Shown here one piece after another: positions 21,661-30,998 of a DNA stretch of 64,000 bases. This DNA is from Brevundimonas vesicularis. Lineage in GTDB: Bacteria; Pseudomonadota; Alphaproteobacteria; Caulobacterales; Caulobacteraceae. The first letter of the stretch is position 1. The number at the start of each line of letters is the position of its first letter. The position numbers were made by a program, and so were the translations under genes. The stretch covers positions 1 to 64,000 of the forward strand of contig NZ_CP114278.1 in the NCBI RefSeq assembly GCF_027105095.1, in the 5' to 3' direction. A model generated the notes under the pieces. That model was not told where the DNA came from and did not search any database. It saw nothing but the letters and a program-made list of their open reading frames with translations.

Positions 21661-23792
21661 GCCGCCTTCGCCTTCAACCGCCAGGCGTGCAGTAACGGCT
21701 CGGTATAGCCGTTTGGCTGCTCGACGCCTTCGAACACCAACGCCCGCGCCGCCTGATAGGCCAGACTGTTATCCGGGTCCGCCGCCATCGGCCGATACAG
21801 CGGATCGCCCGCATTTTGCCCATCCACCTTGGCCGCCATGCGCTGGAAGGCCGCCTCGACCTGATCGACCGTACAGACCCCGTGCAGCAGCCAGTTGGCG
21901 ATATGCTGCGAACTGATCCGCAGCGTCGCCCGGTCCTCCATCAGGCCGATGTCGTGGATGTCCGGCACCTTGGAACACCCCACCCCCTGATCGATCCAGC
22001 GCACGACATAGCCCAGTATGCCCTGGGCGTTGTTGTCCAACTCGGCCGCCACCTCGTCCTCGGACCAATTGACGCCGTTCGCGAGCGGCGGGGTCAACAA
22101 GGCCTCCAGCCCCGGCGTCTCGCGCCCGGCCACCTCCTTCTGAACCGCAAACACATCGACCACATGATAGTGCAGCGCATGCAGGGTCGCCGCCGTCGGC
22201 GAGGGGGTCCAGGCGGTGTTGGCGCCCGTCTTCGGATGACCGATCTTCTGCTCCAGCATGTCGGCCATCCGGTCCGGCGCCGCCCACATCCCCTTGCCGA
22301 TCTGGGCCTTGCCGGACAGGCCGCATTTCAGGCCGATGGCGACGTTTCTCGCCTCATAGGCCGCGATCCAGGCGCTGGACTTGATGTCGGCCTTTCGCAC
22401 CACCGGCCCGGCCTGCATGGCCGTGTGGATCTCGTCGCCGGTGCGGTCCAAAAAGCCGGTGTTGATGAAGACGATCCGGTCCTTCACCGCCTGAATGCAG
22501 GCCGCCAGATTGGCTGAGGTCCTGCGCTCCTCGTCCATCACCCCGACCTTGATCGCATGGCGCGGCAGGGCCAGCAGATCCTCGACCGCATCGAACAGCC
22601 GGTCGGTGAAGGCGGCCTCTTCCGGCCCGTGCATCTTGGGTTTGACGATATAGACAGAGCCCGTCGCGCTGTTGCCGAACCCGCCCAGACCCTTGATGTC
22701 ATACAGCGCGATCAGGCTGGTCACGATGGCGTCCATGATCCCTTCCGGCGCCTCCGACCCGTCAGACAAACGGATGGCCGGGGTCGTCATCAGATGCCCG
22801 ACATTGCGCACGAACAGCAGGCTGCGCCCCTTCAGGATCACCGGCGACCCGTCCGGCGCCGTCCATTGGCGATCCGGCTCCAGAGCACGGGTCAGGGTCT
22901 CGCCGCCCTTCTTGAACGTCGCGGACAGGTCGCCGCGCATCAGGCCCAGCCAGTTGCGATAGGCTTCGGCCTTGTCCGCCGCATCGACGGCCGCGACGGA
23001 ATCCTCCAGATCGACGATAGTCGACAGGACCGATTCCAGCACCACGTCCGCCAGACCGGCCGCATCGCCGCGCCCCACCGGGTGGCTGCGGTCGATCACC
23101 AGTTCGATGTGCAGTCCGTTGTTGACCAGCAGGATCGAGGCGGGCGCGCTGGCCTCGCCCGTGAAGCCGACGAACTGTCCCGCATCCTTCAGCGCAGGCG
23201 ACAACGCGCCGTCGATCACCGACCAGCCGGCGACATCCGTATGCGAGCCCTCGGCCAACGGCGCCGCCTCGTCCAAAAAGGCCTTGGCTCGCGCGACGAC
23301 CCGCGCGCCGCGCGCCGCGTCATAGCCGCCGCCGGCCGGCAGGTCGCCCAGCGCGTCGGTGCCATACAGGGCGTCATACAGGCTGCCCCACCGCGCATTG
23401 GCGGCATTCAGCAGGAAGCGGGCGTTCAGCACCGGCACCACCAGCTGCGGCCCGGCCATGCGCGCGATCTCGGCGTCCACGCCTTCGGTCCCGACGGTGA
23501 ACGGGGCCGGCTCCTCGACCAGATAGCCGATCTCTTTCAAAAAGGCCTGCGACGCCGCCACATCGTACGGCTGGCCCCGCCGCGCCCGGTTCCAATCGTC
23601 GATCTGTGCCTGCAGGGCGTCGCGTCGCGCCAGCAGCGCCCGGTTCTCGGGCGCGAACCGCTCGAAGATCGCCGCCGCCCCGCTCCAGAAGGCCGCCGCA
23701 TCAAGTCCGAGCCCCGGCAGTACATCCTGCTCGATCAGGGCGATCAGTTCGCCCGCGACCTTCAGCCCGGCGCGATCTTCATGGGTCGTCAT
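21648..23792 (-). CDS. glcB: Malate synthase G
   Basis: Condenses glyoxylate with acetyl-CoA to malate, needed for growth on acetate, fatty acids or glycolate. 714 residues, the G-isoform length. Recognisable segments are [85 protein letters not shown] and [17 protein letters not shown]. The start at 23792 (MTTHEDRAG) has GAGAGG upstream; 25 further in-frame residues upstream look non-coding. No isocitrate lyase gene is in view. It is functionally close to the acetate module at 38-47 kb. Confidence 0.97.
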   Translation of the reverse strand: MTTHEDRAGLKVAGELIALIEQDVLPGLGLDAAAFWSGAAAIFERFAPENRALLARRDALQAQIDDWNRARRGQPYDVAASQAFLKEIGYLVEEPAPFTVGTEGVDAEIARMAGPQLVVPVLNARFLLNAANARWGSLYDALYGTDALGDLPAGGGYDAARGARVVARAKAFLDEAAPLAEGSHTDVAGWSVIDGALSPALKDAGQFVGFTGEASAPASILLVNNGLHIELVIDRSHPVGRGDAAGLADVVLESVLSTIVDLEDSVAAVDAADKAEAYRNWLGLMRGDLSATFKKGGETLTRALEPDRQWTAPDGSPVILKGRSLLFVRNVGHLMTTPAIRLSDGSEAPEGIMDAIVTSLIALYDIKGLGGFGNSATGSVYIVKPKMHGPEEAAFTDRLFDAVEDLLALPRHAIKVGVMDEERRTSANLAACIQAVKDRIVFINTGFLDRTGDEIHTAMQAGPVVRKADIKSSAWIAAYEARNVAIGLKCGLSGKAQIGKGMWAAPDRMADMLEQKIGHPKTGANTAWTPSPTAATLHALHYHVVDVFAVQKEVAGRETPGLEALLTPPLANGVNWSEDEVAAELDNNAQGILGYVVRWIDQGVGCSKVPDIHDIGLMEDRATLRISSQHIANWLLHGVCTVDQVEAAFQRMAAKVDGQNAGDPLYRPMAADPDNSLAYQAARALVFEGVEQPNGYTEPLLHAWRLKAKAAQSV

Positions 23793-24020
23793 GACGGCCT
23801 CTCTCCGGCGCGACGCCGGCCTGTAACAATGCGTGATCAGGTAAGCTGAGGCTGCACGCCGGCGCAAGGGTCACGTCGCGTCATCGCCGTCGCTTTTCGT
23901 CCAGGGCGACAGCCGGCTGGTCACAAACGCTTAACCGCGTCCGTGAACGGGACCGCAAGCGACGGCCCCTATTGTGAGCTTACGGACGAACTCGCGTCCG
24001 GTCAGTCGAGCGTCCCGCCC

Positions 24021-24395
24021 ATGCTGTTTCTTCTGAACGATGTCGTGTTCGACCTGGACGAGGCCTGCCCGGTCACGCCCGCCGACGCGCGCCGGTTCGA
24101 GAAGCTGGGTCTGGACTATCTGCTTGAACTGGGCTGCGAACTGTTCGCCGAGGACCCGCTGCTTCATCGCAACGATCCCGAACGCGCCCGTCGCCTGGCC
24201 TGGCTGATCGCCGAGCGCAGCCCGGACGTGAACGCCGCCCTGTTCGCCGCGCCCGCCGCTGCCTGCAATCCCGACCTGGTCGAGCCGCGTTTCTGCACCC
24301 TGCCCGAACAGGTGATGCGCCAGCTTCAGGCCAAGGGCCGTCGCCTCGACGCCGTCTCCGCAGACCGCGCCGTCTGGAATCGTCTGGCCGCCTGA
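24021..24395 (+). CDS. Conserved hypothetical protein
   Basis: 124 residues from the ATG at 24021 (MLFLLNDVVFDLDEACPVTPADARRFEKLG). A GTG at 23943 would extend it by 26 residues of poor coding character. Acidic-to-neutral, apparently soluble and helical, with four cysteines (EACP, LGCEL, AACNP, RFCTL) and no signal peptide. I do not recognise the family. Coding is supported by consistent third-position GC and a long frame. It is isolated between divergent glcB and the convergent small membrane protein gene. Confidence 0.7.
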   Translation: MLFLLNDVVFDLDEACPVTPADARRFEKLGLDYLLELGCELFAEDPLLHRNDPERARRLAWLIAERSPDVNAALFAAPAAACNPDLVEPRFCTLPEQVMRQLQAKGRRLDAVSADRAVWNRLAA

Positions 24396-24413
24396 TGGCG
24401 GCCTGAACCGCCG

Positions 24414-24560
24414 TCAGAAGACGGTGTTGAACACCACATGGACCAGCGTCGCCACGGCTACGATGAAGCCGAAGCCGACGACCAGCCCCACCGCCGGATG
24501 CAGCGGCGCCCGCTCACGCGGCGCATGGGCGATACGGTCTTGAGGATGGATGACAGCCAT
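24414..24560 (-). CDS. Small single-helix membrane protein
   Basis: A 48-residue gene starting at 24560 with an AGGACAAGGACG ribosome-binding region. The hydrophilic N-terminus (MAVIHPQDRIAHAPRERAPLH) precedes a C-terminal membrane helix (GLVVGFGFIVAVATLVHVVF). An upstream in-frame extension to 24650 is unlikely. Function unknown. It is 18 bp from the stop of the rightward hypothetical gene and divergent from prfC. Confidence 0.65.
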   Translation of the reverse strand: MAVIHPQDRIAHAPRERAPLHPAVGLVVGFGFIVAVATLVHVVFNTVF

Positions 24561-24735
24561 CGTCCTTGTCCTTTCCCTATGATCCCGGATCGATCCGAGA
24601 GGGGAGCGTCGGACTCTGACGGCCTGATCGTCTCCTCCAGAACCGAGCATGACTCCGATAGCCCTTCATGGCGAGGGGTTATTTGATCTGGCGCAATCCC
24701 GTGACTTTGAGGCGGGTCCGCGCTAGTCGCGCGCC

Positions 24736-26379
24736 ATGTCCTCACTGACCCTGCCTGAAGAAGCGGCACGCCGCCGGACCTTCGCCATCATCGCCCACCC
24801 GGATGCGGGCAAGACGACCCTGACCGAGCACATTCTGTTGGCAGGCGGCGCCATTCGTGCGGCCGGCGCCGTGCGGGCGCGCGGCGAGAACCGGCGCACC
24901 CGTTCGGACTGGATGAAGATCGAAAAGGAGCGGGGCATCTCGGTCTCGGCCTCGGTCATGACGTTCGAGCACGACGGCAAGATGTTCAACCTGCTCGATA
25001 CGCCCGGGCACGAGGACTTCTCCGAAGACACCTATCGCACCCTGACCGCCGCCGACTGCGCCATAATGGTGCTGGACGCCGCCAAGGGCATCGAGCCGCA
25101 GACTCTGAAGCTGTTCGAGGTCTGCCGCCTGCGCGACATCCCGATCATCACCTTCATCAACAAGCTGGACCGCGAGGCCCAGGACCCGATGGCCCTGCTG
25201 GACGACATCGCGTCGCGGCTGCAACTGGACCCCGCCCCGATCTGGTGGCCGGCCGAGAGCGGCAATCGCCTGCGCGGCATGGTCGAGGTCGGGACCGGCC
25301 GGTTCCAGCCCTACACCCGCAAGGCCGCCGGTTCGGCCGAAGATCCCGAACACCCCCCCGCCCTGCCGCTGGACCAGGCGGCCCAGTATTTCGAGGCGGG
25401 CGAGCAGGACAATCTCGCCGAGGCCGTCGAACTGGTCGAGGGCGGCTATCCGGCCTTTGACCGCCAGGCCTTCCTGGAAGGTCACATGACGCCGGTGCTG
25501 TGGGGATCGGCGCTTCGCCACTTCGGCATCGACGAGTTGCTGAAGGCCATCGGCGACTGGGCTCCGGCGCCCAAGGTTATGAAGGCGAAGAAGGAATCTC
25601 CGCCCGAGACCCGCAACGCCCCCGCCCCCGTCGAGACCGAGGTCGAGCCGGGTTCGAACGAGGTCACCGGCTTCGTCTTCAAGGTCCAGGCGAACATGGA
25701 TCCCAACCACCGCGACCGGATCGCCATGTTCCGTATGGCGTCGGGCGCCTTCAAGCGCGGCATGAAGCTGAAGGTGCAGAACACCGGCAAGTCCCTGTCG
25801 GTCAATGCGCCGATCATGTTCTTCGCCTCGGACCGCGAACTGGCTGACGACGCCTTCGCCGGCGACGTGATCGGCATCCCGAACCACGGCGTGCTGCGCG
25901 TCGGCGACAGCCTGTCGGAGAGCGGCATGGTCCGTTTCGCCGGCCTGCCGAACTTCGCCCCCGAAATCCTGCAACGGGTGCGGGTCAAGGATCCGTTGAA
26001 GGCCAAACACCTGAAGAAGGCGCTGGAAGGTCTGGCCGAGGAAGGCGTGACCCAGCTGTTCCGTCCCGAAATCGGCTCGGACTTCATCGTCGGCGCCGTG
26101 GGCCAACTGCAGTTCGATGTCATGGCCGACCGTCTGGGCGAGGAGTACGGCCTGGACGTCGTCTTCGAACCCTCCCCCTACGCCGAAGCGCGCTGGATCG
26201 CTCCAGGCTCGGAGGGCTCCGACGCCGACGTCGAGGACTTCAGCGGCAAATACCGCCCCCAGATGGCGCGCGACATCGACCAGGCCCCGGTCTTCCTGGC
26301 CAAGTCGATCTGGGAAACCGGCTATGTCGGCGAACGCTTCCCCAAGATCGCCTTCACCAAGACGAAGGAACGCGGCTGA
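24736..26379 (+). CDS. prfC: Peptide chain release factor 3
   Basis: Translational GTPase that recycles RF1/RF2 after termination. 547 residues with G1 AHPDAGKTTLTEHILLAGGAI, G2/switch ERGISVSASVMTFEH, G3 DTPGHEDFSEDTYRTL and G4 NKLDREAQDP. The insert and C-terminal domain (QLQFDVMADRLGEEYGLDVVFE) match RF3 rather than EF-G. An Ala/Glu/Pro-rich segment (KAKKESPPETRNAPAPVETEVEPGS in part) interrupts domain II linkers and seems lineage-specific. Monocistronic as far as can be seen. Confidence 0.97.
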   Translation: MSSLTLPEEAARRRTFAIIAHPDAGKTTLTEHILLAGGAIRAAGAVRARGENRRTRSDWMKIEKERGISVSASVMTFEHDGKMFNLLDTPGHEDFSEDTYRTLTAADCAIMVLDAAKGIEPQTLKLFEVCRLRDIPIITFINKLDREAQDPMALLDDIASRLQLDPAPIWWPAESGNRLRGMVEVGTGRFQPYTRKAAGSAEDPEHPPALPLDQAAQYFEAGEQDNLAEAVELVEGGYPAFDRQAFLEGHMTPVLWGSALRHFGIDELLKAIGDWAPAPKVMKAKKESPPETRNAPAPVETEVEPGSNEVTGFVFKVQANMDPNHRDRIAMFRMASGAFKRGMKLKVQNTGKSLSVNAPIMFFASDRELADDAFAGDVIGIPNHGVLRVGDSLSESGMVRFAGLPNFAPEILQRVRVKDPLKAKHLKKALEGLAEEGVTQLFRPEIGSDFIVGAVGQLQFDVMADRLGEEYGLDVVFEPSPYAEARWIAPGSEGSDADVEDFSGKYRPQMARDIDQAPVFLAKSIWETGYVGERFPKIAFTKTKERG

Positions 26380-26434
26380 GGATCGTCGCGCCAAACGACT
26401 TCCTTTGGTCACGCGGCTGAGCCATTCTAGGTCC

Positions 26435-26776
26435 ATGTCACTCGTCGCCCTCGCCAGCACCGTCGTCATGCTGCAGGCCGCCCCTGCTGCGGGGCTGGTC
26501 TCCTATGACGAAGCCGTGCGCTGCGCGGGCCTGACGCAGGCGGCGTCGGAGCTGGAAGGCGGCGAGAGCGCGCAAGGCCGGCGGCTGTATGACGCCGCCC
26601 TCTACTGGTCGCTGGCGGCGATGCAGGCGGGCACGGCGGCCGGAAAGCGCGCCTCGGTCGCCGAGGCGGATCAGACGCGGGCGAGGATCACTGCGGTTCG
26701 ACAGCTGAGCGCCGATGCCGCCCAGGCTCGGGCCGCCTTGCAACGCTGTCAGCAGAAGACACCGAATCTGGACTGA
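26435..26776 (+). CDS. Small hypothetical exported protein
   Basis: 113 residues from an ATG 55 bp after prfC. The N-terminus MSLVALASTVVMLQAAPAAGLVSY looks like a signal peptide or an N-terminal membrane helix. The mature part is Ala/Gln/Arg-rich and helical, with two cysteines (VRCAGL, LQRCQQK). No domain is recognised. Its weak ribosome-binding site keeps confidence moderate. Confidence 0.6.
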   Translation: MSLVALASTVVMLQAAPAAGLVSYDEAVRCAGLTQAASELEGGESAQGRRLYDAALYWSLAAMQAGTAAGKRASVAEADQTRARITAVRQLSADAAQARAALQRCQQKTPNLD

Positions 26777-26843
26777 CGATTTTCGCGCCAAGGCCAAGCC
26801 GAACCGCATTCCCGGCGCTGCGTTTGCATTGGACGCCGCAGGT

Positions 26844-26858
26844 GACGCAGTCTGCGTC
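26844..26858. promoter_or_regulatory. 15-bp perfect palindrome upstream of the 404-residue helical protein
   Basis: GACGCAG-T-CTGCGTC, 26 bp before the next start codon. Its position and perfect symmetry suggest a dimeric repressor site or a hairpin in the 5' leader. The cognate protein is unknown. Confidence 0.4.
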
Positions 26859-26884
26859 CCGAAGCGGGATAACCGAGGTCCAGC

Positions 26885-28099
26885 ATGTTCGAATTCGGCC
26901 GTGATCTTCGAAAACTCTTCGCCCAGGCGCGAGAGAGCGAAGACCTCGGTTGGGTCGAACTGATCGGCGCGGATCTGCTGCGCGCCGAGGCGCGACGCGA
27001 GGCCACGGACGCCGGACGCGTCTCTTGCGCCCGTCCCTTCGAGACCGAAAACCGCGCCTGCGCCCTGTGGCGCGAACACGCCCGCCGCACCGGCGCCGCC
27101 GACAGTCTGGACCGGGCCGAACGCTGCGCCGACAGCTTGGCGCGTTCAGCCGTGGACGAGGATCAGATCGCGCGGGCGGCCATGGCCAAGGCGGCGGTGC
27201 TGATGCTGCGCTTTGATCTGTGCGGCGATCCCGCCCGTCTGGACCGCGCGGCGACGACCCTTGCGGCGGTCGGCCAGCCGCGCAGCCGACGCATCGCCGT
27301 CGGCATGGCCGCGCTTCACGCCCGGCTGACGGTCCGCACGGCCCGGCTGAGCGGCGACATCGCCCGCCTTCATCAGGCGGCCGCCTTGATGGATGAGGCG
27401 GTGCGCAGAGACGACGCCGACGACATGGATCTGCGCATGGATCGCGCGGCCCTGTCGCTGGAAATGGGCGTGGTCCAGCGCGACGTGCATCTTCTGGATC
27501 AGGCCGGCCGCGACTTGGGCGCCCTGGTCGAGGCCGCATCCCCTGACCATCGCCCCCTGACCCGCGCCCGCGCCCTGGCTCTGTGCGGCGCCGGCCTGTC
27601 GGCCCTGGCCGCCATCGCGGGGCATGACGAGGCCCGAAACCAGGGGCGGATCATGTTCGACGCCGCCGCCGATCAGTTCACCCCGGATCACAGCCCCCTG
27701 GACTGGGCCGCGATCCAGGTGCTGCGCGTCGGCGACGACGCCCAGCCGCTGATGCTGCTGGCCCAGGCGGAAGCCTTGACGCAGGGCGGCGAACTGATCA
27801 TCGGCGCCCTGGCGCGCGAGCGGCGCATCACGCGCGAGGTGGCCCTGGCCGAGGCGGTCAAGAACCTGACCGCCCTGATGACGCTGGAGACCCGGTTGCG
27901 GGCGCGCATGGCGACGGCGACGCCGCTCGACTGGGCCGCCGATCAGATCGGCATGGCCGAGATCATGCTGGCGCGGCATCGGCTGGGCGGCGTCGTCCCG
28001 ACCGATCTGGGGCTGATCCTGGGCGAGGCGGCGATGACGGCCCGGGAAATGGGCGTCGACGCCCTCGCCGATCGCGCCGAGACGCTTCTGAGGGCCTAG
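26885..28099 (+). CDS. Conserved hypothetical all-helical (TPR-like) protein
   Basis: 404 residues, no signal peptide or membrane segment, so cytoplasmic. The sequence is rich in Ala, Leu, Arg and Asp and shows successive helical hairpins in which motifs such as 'DLARLxxAA/ADLARLHQAAxLMDEAV' and 'LDQAGRDLGALVEAA' recur at about 40-50-residue spacing, like degenerate tetratricopeptide repeats. I do not recognise the family and assign no function. It starts 26 bp after a perfect 15-bp palindrome and is convergent with cysQ (3-bp gap). Confidence 0.75.
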   Translation: MFEFGRDLRKLFAQARESEDLGWVELIGADLLRAEARREATDAGRVSCARPFETENRACALWREHARRTGAADSLDRAERCADSLARSAVDEDQIARAAMAKAAVLMLRFDLCGDPARLDRAATTLAAVGQPRSRRIAVGMAALHARLTVRTARLSGDIARLHQAAALMDEAVRRDDADDMDLRMDRAALSLEMGVVQRDVHLLDQAGRDLGALVEAASPDHRPLTRARALALCGAGLSALAAIAGHDEARNQGRIMFDAAADQFTPDHSPLDWAAIQVLRVGDDAQPLMLLAQAEALTQGGELIIGALARERRITREVALAEAVKNLTALMTLETRLRARMATATPLDWAADQIGMAEIMLARHRLGGVVPTDLGLILGEAAMTAREMGVDALADRAETLLRA

Positions 28100-28102
28100 A
28101 CC

Positions 28103-28930
28103 TCAGCCGCCCATGGCGACGAAGGCGCCGTTCAGGAACCGCGTCTTGCCATAGGCCATCCGCTGCCCGTCATCGGCCAGAACCCGGCCTCCGGCGGCTT
28201 CCAGCACCGCCTGGCCCGCTGCGGTGTCCCATTCCGAGGTCGGACCCGTGCGCGGATAGGTGTCGAACCTGCCCTCGGCGATCAGGCAGAATTTCAGCGA
28301 CGAATCCGTCCCCTGCCAGCGCGAACAACCGTGACGGGCGGCCAGACGCGTCGCCTCTTCGTCGGTGACGCTGTGGCTCAGCAGGGCCATGCCTTCCTGC
28401 GGCCGATCACGCACACGGATCGGACGCCAGTCCTCGCCCGAATGGGCCTCGCCGGCCTGAAGGGCGCCGAACTGACGCCGGAAGGCGCCGCCTTCGGGCT
28501 TGTCGGTACGCCAGGTCGTCGCCGTCGCCGGCGCGGTCACCACGCCCGCGACCGGATAGCCATCATGGATCAGGGCGATATTGACGGTGAAGGCCTCGCC
28601 GCCGCGCACGAAACCGCGCGTGCCGTCCAGCGGATCAATCAGCCAGAACCAGTCCTCGGCCGCCTCAGGCGCGCCGTCGGCCGACACGGCCTCCTCCGCC
28701 ACCGTCTGCACGCCCGGATACAGGGCCGTCAGCCGTTCCAGGATCAGGGCCTCGGCCGCCCGGTCGGCCTGCGTCACCGGGCTGTCGTCGGACTTGGTCT
28801 CGACCGCCGTGCCTGCGCGCCAATAGGGCAGGATCAGCCGCGCGGCCTCCTCTGCGATCTCGGCGATGGCCAGGGACAGCGCGCCGGACGTCAGATCGCG
28901 CTCAAGAGCAGGTGTCAAAGAGGTCGTCAT
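28103..28930 (-). CDS. cysQ: 3'(2'),5'-bisphosphate nucleotidase/inositol monophosphatase family (CysQ-like)
   Basis: Mg-dependent phosphatase, 275 residues. It has the lithium-sensitive phosphatase metal motifs DDSPVTQADRAAEALI, VAEEAVSAD, FWLIDPLDGTRGFVRGGEAFTVNIALI and TSEWDTAAGQAVLEAAGG. The context of a sulfate-activation operon in the same chromosome region favours CysQ (recycling PAP to AMP) over a true inositol or histidinol phosphatase, and GEAFTVNIALI is CysQ-like. The start at 28930 lacks a good ribosome-binding site; an upstream ATG (28966) remains possible. Divergent from chpT. Confidence 0.88.
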   Translation of the reverse strand: MTTSLTPALERDLTSGALSLAIAEIAEEAARLILPYWRAGTAVETKSDDSPVTQADRAAEALILERLTALYPGVQTVAEEAVSADGAPEAAEDWFWLIDPLDGTRGFVRGGEAFTVNIALIHDGYPVAGVVTAPATATTWRTDKPEGGAFRRQFGALQAGEAHSGEDWRPIRVRDRPQEGMALLSHSVTDEEATRLAARHGCSRWQGTDSSLKFCLIAEGRFDTYPRTGPTSEWDTAAGQAVLEAAGGRVLADDGQRMAYGKTRFLNGAFVAMGG

Positions 28931-29026
28931 TGGCGGGTCGATAGACCATCCGGACGGTTCCATGAACCGGCAAATCACTCCAACTTCGCGCGCGACACGA
29001 ACTGTGACCTGAGCGCGCCAGACATC

Positions 29027-29698
29027 ATGACCTCCCCCCACGACACAGACGCCGCTCCGCTGGACCTTCCGGTCGATGGGTCCGAGCTGGCGACCTATAT
29101 CGCGGCCAAGCTGTGCCATGACTTCATCAGTCCGTCGGGCGCCATCGTCTCGGGTCTGGATCTCATGCAGGACCCGACGGCTCAGGACATGCGCGACGAC
29201 GCCATGGCCTTGATCGAGCAGAGCGCCAGGAAGATGGTCGCCCTGGTTCACTTCGCCCGCGTCGCCTTCGGCGCCGCCACCACCAGCGAAAAATTCACCG
29301 CCCGCGAGATCGAAGGCCTGGTGTCCGGCATGGTCCAGGGGGGCCGCGCCTCGCTTGACTGGCGCATCGCCGACGGCGAGTTCACCAAGCCCCAGGCCCG
29401 CGCCCTGACCAACCTCGCCTATCTCACCGTCGGCGCCCTGCCGATGGGCGGCGTCGCCACCATTCAGTCGCGGGTGGAAAACGGCCTGCTCTATCTGGAA
29501 GGTTTCGCCGAGGGCGCCCGCGCCCGGCTGAAGCCCGAGGCCGTCACGGGTCTGGCCGGCGAACGCCTGGTCGAGGGACTAGCCGGCCAATGGATCCAGC
29601 CCTACTGGCTGTGGCTGACCGTGAACGAGGCCGGCGGCGCTCTACGCGTCAAGGTTGAAGATGGAAAGGTCGCGCTGGTCGCGCGAATGCCCGCCTGA
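29027..29698 (+). CDS. chpT: Histidine phosphotransferase ChpT
   Basis: Intermediate of the CckA-ChpT-CtrA/CpdR cell-cycle phosphorelay. 223 residues; the dimerisation helix reads ELATYIAAKLCHDFISPSGAIVSGLDLMQDP, with His31 the expected phospho-acceptor. A degenerate kinase-like C-terminal domain without ATP-binding motifs follows (LPMGGVATIQSRVENG, PYWLWLTVNEAGG), as in Caulobacter ChpT. A longer frame upstream overlaps cysQ and is not used. Here chpT lies only 1.3 kb from the cckA stop, tail to tail, with a cheY-like gene and cheR between them. Confidence 0.95.
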   Translation: MTSPHDTDAAPLDLPVDGSELATYIAAKLCHDFISPSGAIVSGLDLMQDPTAQDMRDDAMALIEQSARKMVALVHFARVAFGAATTSEKFTAREIEGLVSGMVQGGRASLDWRIADGEFTKPQARALTNLAYLTVGALPMGGVATIQSRVENGLLYLEGFAEGARARLKPEAVTGLAGERLVEGLAGQWIQPYWLWLTVNEAGGALRVKVEDGKVALVARMPA

Positions 29699-29718
29699 GC
29701 GGACTTCCAAACGACTCA

Positions 29719-29733
29719 TTAACTGGCGTTTGA
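29719..29733 (+). promoter_or_regulatory. Near-consensus CtrA box before the CheY-like gene
   Basis: TTAA-N7-TTGA matches seven of eight bases of the CtrA consensus TTAA-N7-TTAA. A CcrM methylation site (GACTC, 29713-29717) abuts it. It lies 58 bp upstream of the TTG start, at a promoter-like distance. Binding is inferred. Confidence 0.45.
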
Positions 29734-29790
29734 GATAAAAACAGTCCATGCGCCTCGGGCGAAAGCCGTCGTGTCATTGAGGGATCGACC

Positions 29791-30168
29791 TTGGACTTCC
29801 GAACCTGCCTGATCGTCGACGACAGCCGCATCATCCGCAAGGTTGCGCGCCGCATCGTCGAGGGCCTGGGCTATGAGGTCGACGAGGCGGCGGACGGCTC
29901 CGAGGCCCTGGCCTATTGCACCGGCGCCATGCCCGATGTCCTGCTCGTGGACTGGAACATGCCCGTGATGGACGGCATCACCTTCCTGCGTCGCCTGCGC
30001 GCCATGCCGGGCGGCGAGCAGCCCAAGGTGCTGTTCTGCACGATCGAGACCCGCCCCGAGCGGATCGCCGAAGCCCTGGCCGCCGGCGCCGACGACTATG
30101 TGATGAAGCCGTTCGACGGCGAGATCCTGCAATCCAAGCTGACGGAGGTCGGAGCGATCGCCGCATGA
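29791..30168 (+). CDS. Single-domain CheY-like response regulator
   Basis: 125-residue receiver domain with the acidic pair in LIVDDSR, phospho-acceptor Asp54 in VLLVDWNMPVMDG, Thr in FCTIETRPE and Lys in DDYVMKPFDGE. No output domain. It starts at a TTG with AGGG 7 nt upstream, while no ATG fits the conserved DFRTCLIVDDS start. Its stop overlaps the cheR start (ATGA). It could bind the motor switch, act in a Cle-like surface response, or receive phosphate from ChpT; sequence alone does not decide. Confidence 0.93.
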   Translation: MDFRTCLIVDDSRIIRKVARRIVEGLGYEVDEAADGSEALAYCTGAMPDVLLVDWNMPVMDGITFLRRLRAMPGGEQPKVLFCTIETRPERIAEALAAGADDYVMKPFDGEILQSKLTEVGAIAA

Positions 30169-30980
30169 CGCCAGAGGATTTCGACAAGCTGCAGTCGCTC
30201 CTCGCCACCCGCGCCGGCTATCGGCTGTCGCGGGATCGCATGCATTTGGCCGAACACCGGCTGGGACCGATCGCGCGGCGCGAGGGCTACGCCAATGTCG
30301 AGGCCCTGCTGACGAACCTGTGGGCCAATCCGGTCGCCTCGCTGGCCTGGTCGGTGATCGAGGCCCTGCTGAACGCCGAGACCTGGTTCCGTCGCGACCG
30401 CACGCCCTTCCGCATCCTGGAGACCGAACTTCTGCCCGCCCTGTCCAAGGCGCGGCCGGATGGTCGCATCCGGGTCTGGTCGGCCGGCTGTTCGACGGGT
30501 CAGGAGGCCTGGTCCATCGCCATGACCGGGCTGGAGCTGGGCGTTTCGGTCGATCTGGTCGCCACAGATCTGTCGCAGCGCGCGATCGAAAAGGCGCGCT
30601 CGGGCCTCTATACCGGGTTCGAGATTCAGCGCGGGCTGACGGCCAAGACCATGCTGCGCTGGTTCGAACCGCGGGACGACCAGTGGATGGTCAAGGCGGA
30701 GCTGGCCGACGCCGTGCGTTTCGGTCGCGCCAATCTGCTGGACGAACCGACCGACGATGCGCGCTTCGACGTCATCTTCTGCCGCAACGTCCTGTCCGAC
30801 ATGGAGCCGTCGCGACGCGCCCGTCTGCTGGACGGACTGGAGCGCCGCCTGGTCGATGACGGCTGCCTGTTCCTGGGCATGGACGAGAACCTGGAGGGCG
30901 AAACGGTCGCCTTCCGCGCCGTCAACGGACGCAAGGGTCTCTATGTAAAGGCCCCTTCGGTCCTTCGCCGCGCCGCCTGA
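30165..30980 (+). CDS. cheR: Chemoreceptor glutamate methyltransferase CheR
   Basis: SAM-dependent methylation of chemoreceptor glutamates for adaptation. 271 residues with the N-terminal helical CheR domain and catalytic domain motifs NAETWFRRDRTPFRILE, IRVWSAGCSTGQEAWSIAM (SAM binding), LVATDLSQRAIEKARSGLY and FDVIFCRNVLSDM. It is coupled to the CheY-like gene by a 4-bp ATGA overlap and ends 18 bp before the convergent cckA stop. The lone cheR-cheY pair, away from a full che operon, resembles secondary chemotaxis genes of Caulobacter. Confidence 0.94.
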   Translation: MTPEDFDKLQSLLATRAGYRLSRDRMHLAEHRLGPIARREGYANVEALLTNLWANPVASLAWSVIEALLNAETWFRRDRTPFRILETELLPALSKARPDGRIRVWSAGCSTGQEAWSIAMTGLELGVSVDLVATDLSQRAIEKARSGLYTGFEIQRGLTAKTMLRWFEPRDDQWMVKAELADAVRFGRANLLDEPTDDARFDVIFCRNVLSDMEPSRRARLLDGLERRLVDDGCLFLGMDENLEGETVAFRAVNGRKGLYVKAPSVLRRAA

Positions 30981-30998
30981 GCCCGCCCGACGGGGCGC

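Noticed and set aside
24742..26469. 575-codon open frame antisense to prfC
   Set aside because: Shadow of a well-recognised gene; the translation has no coherent fold and no ribosome-binding site.
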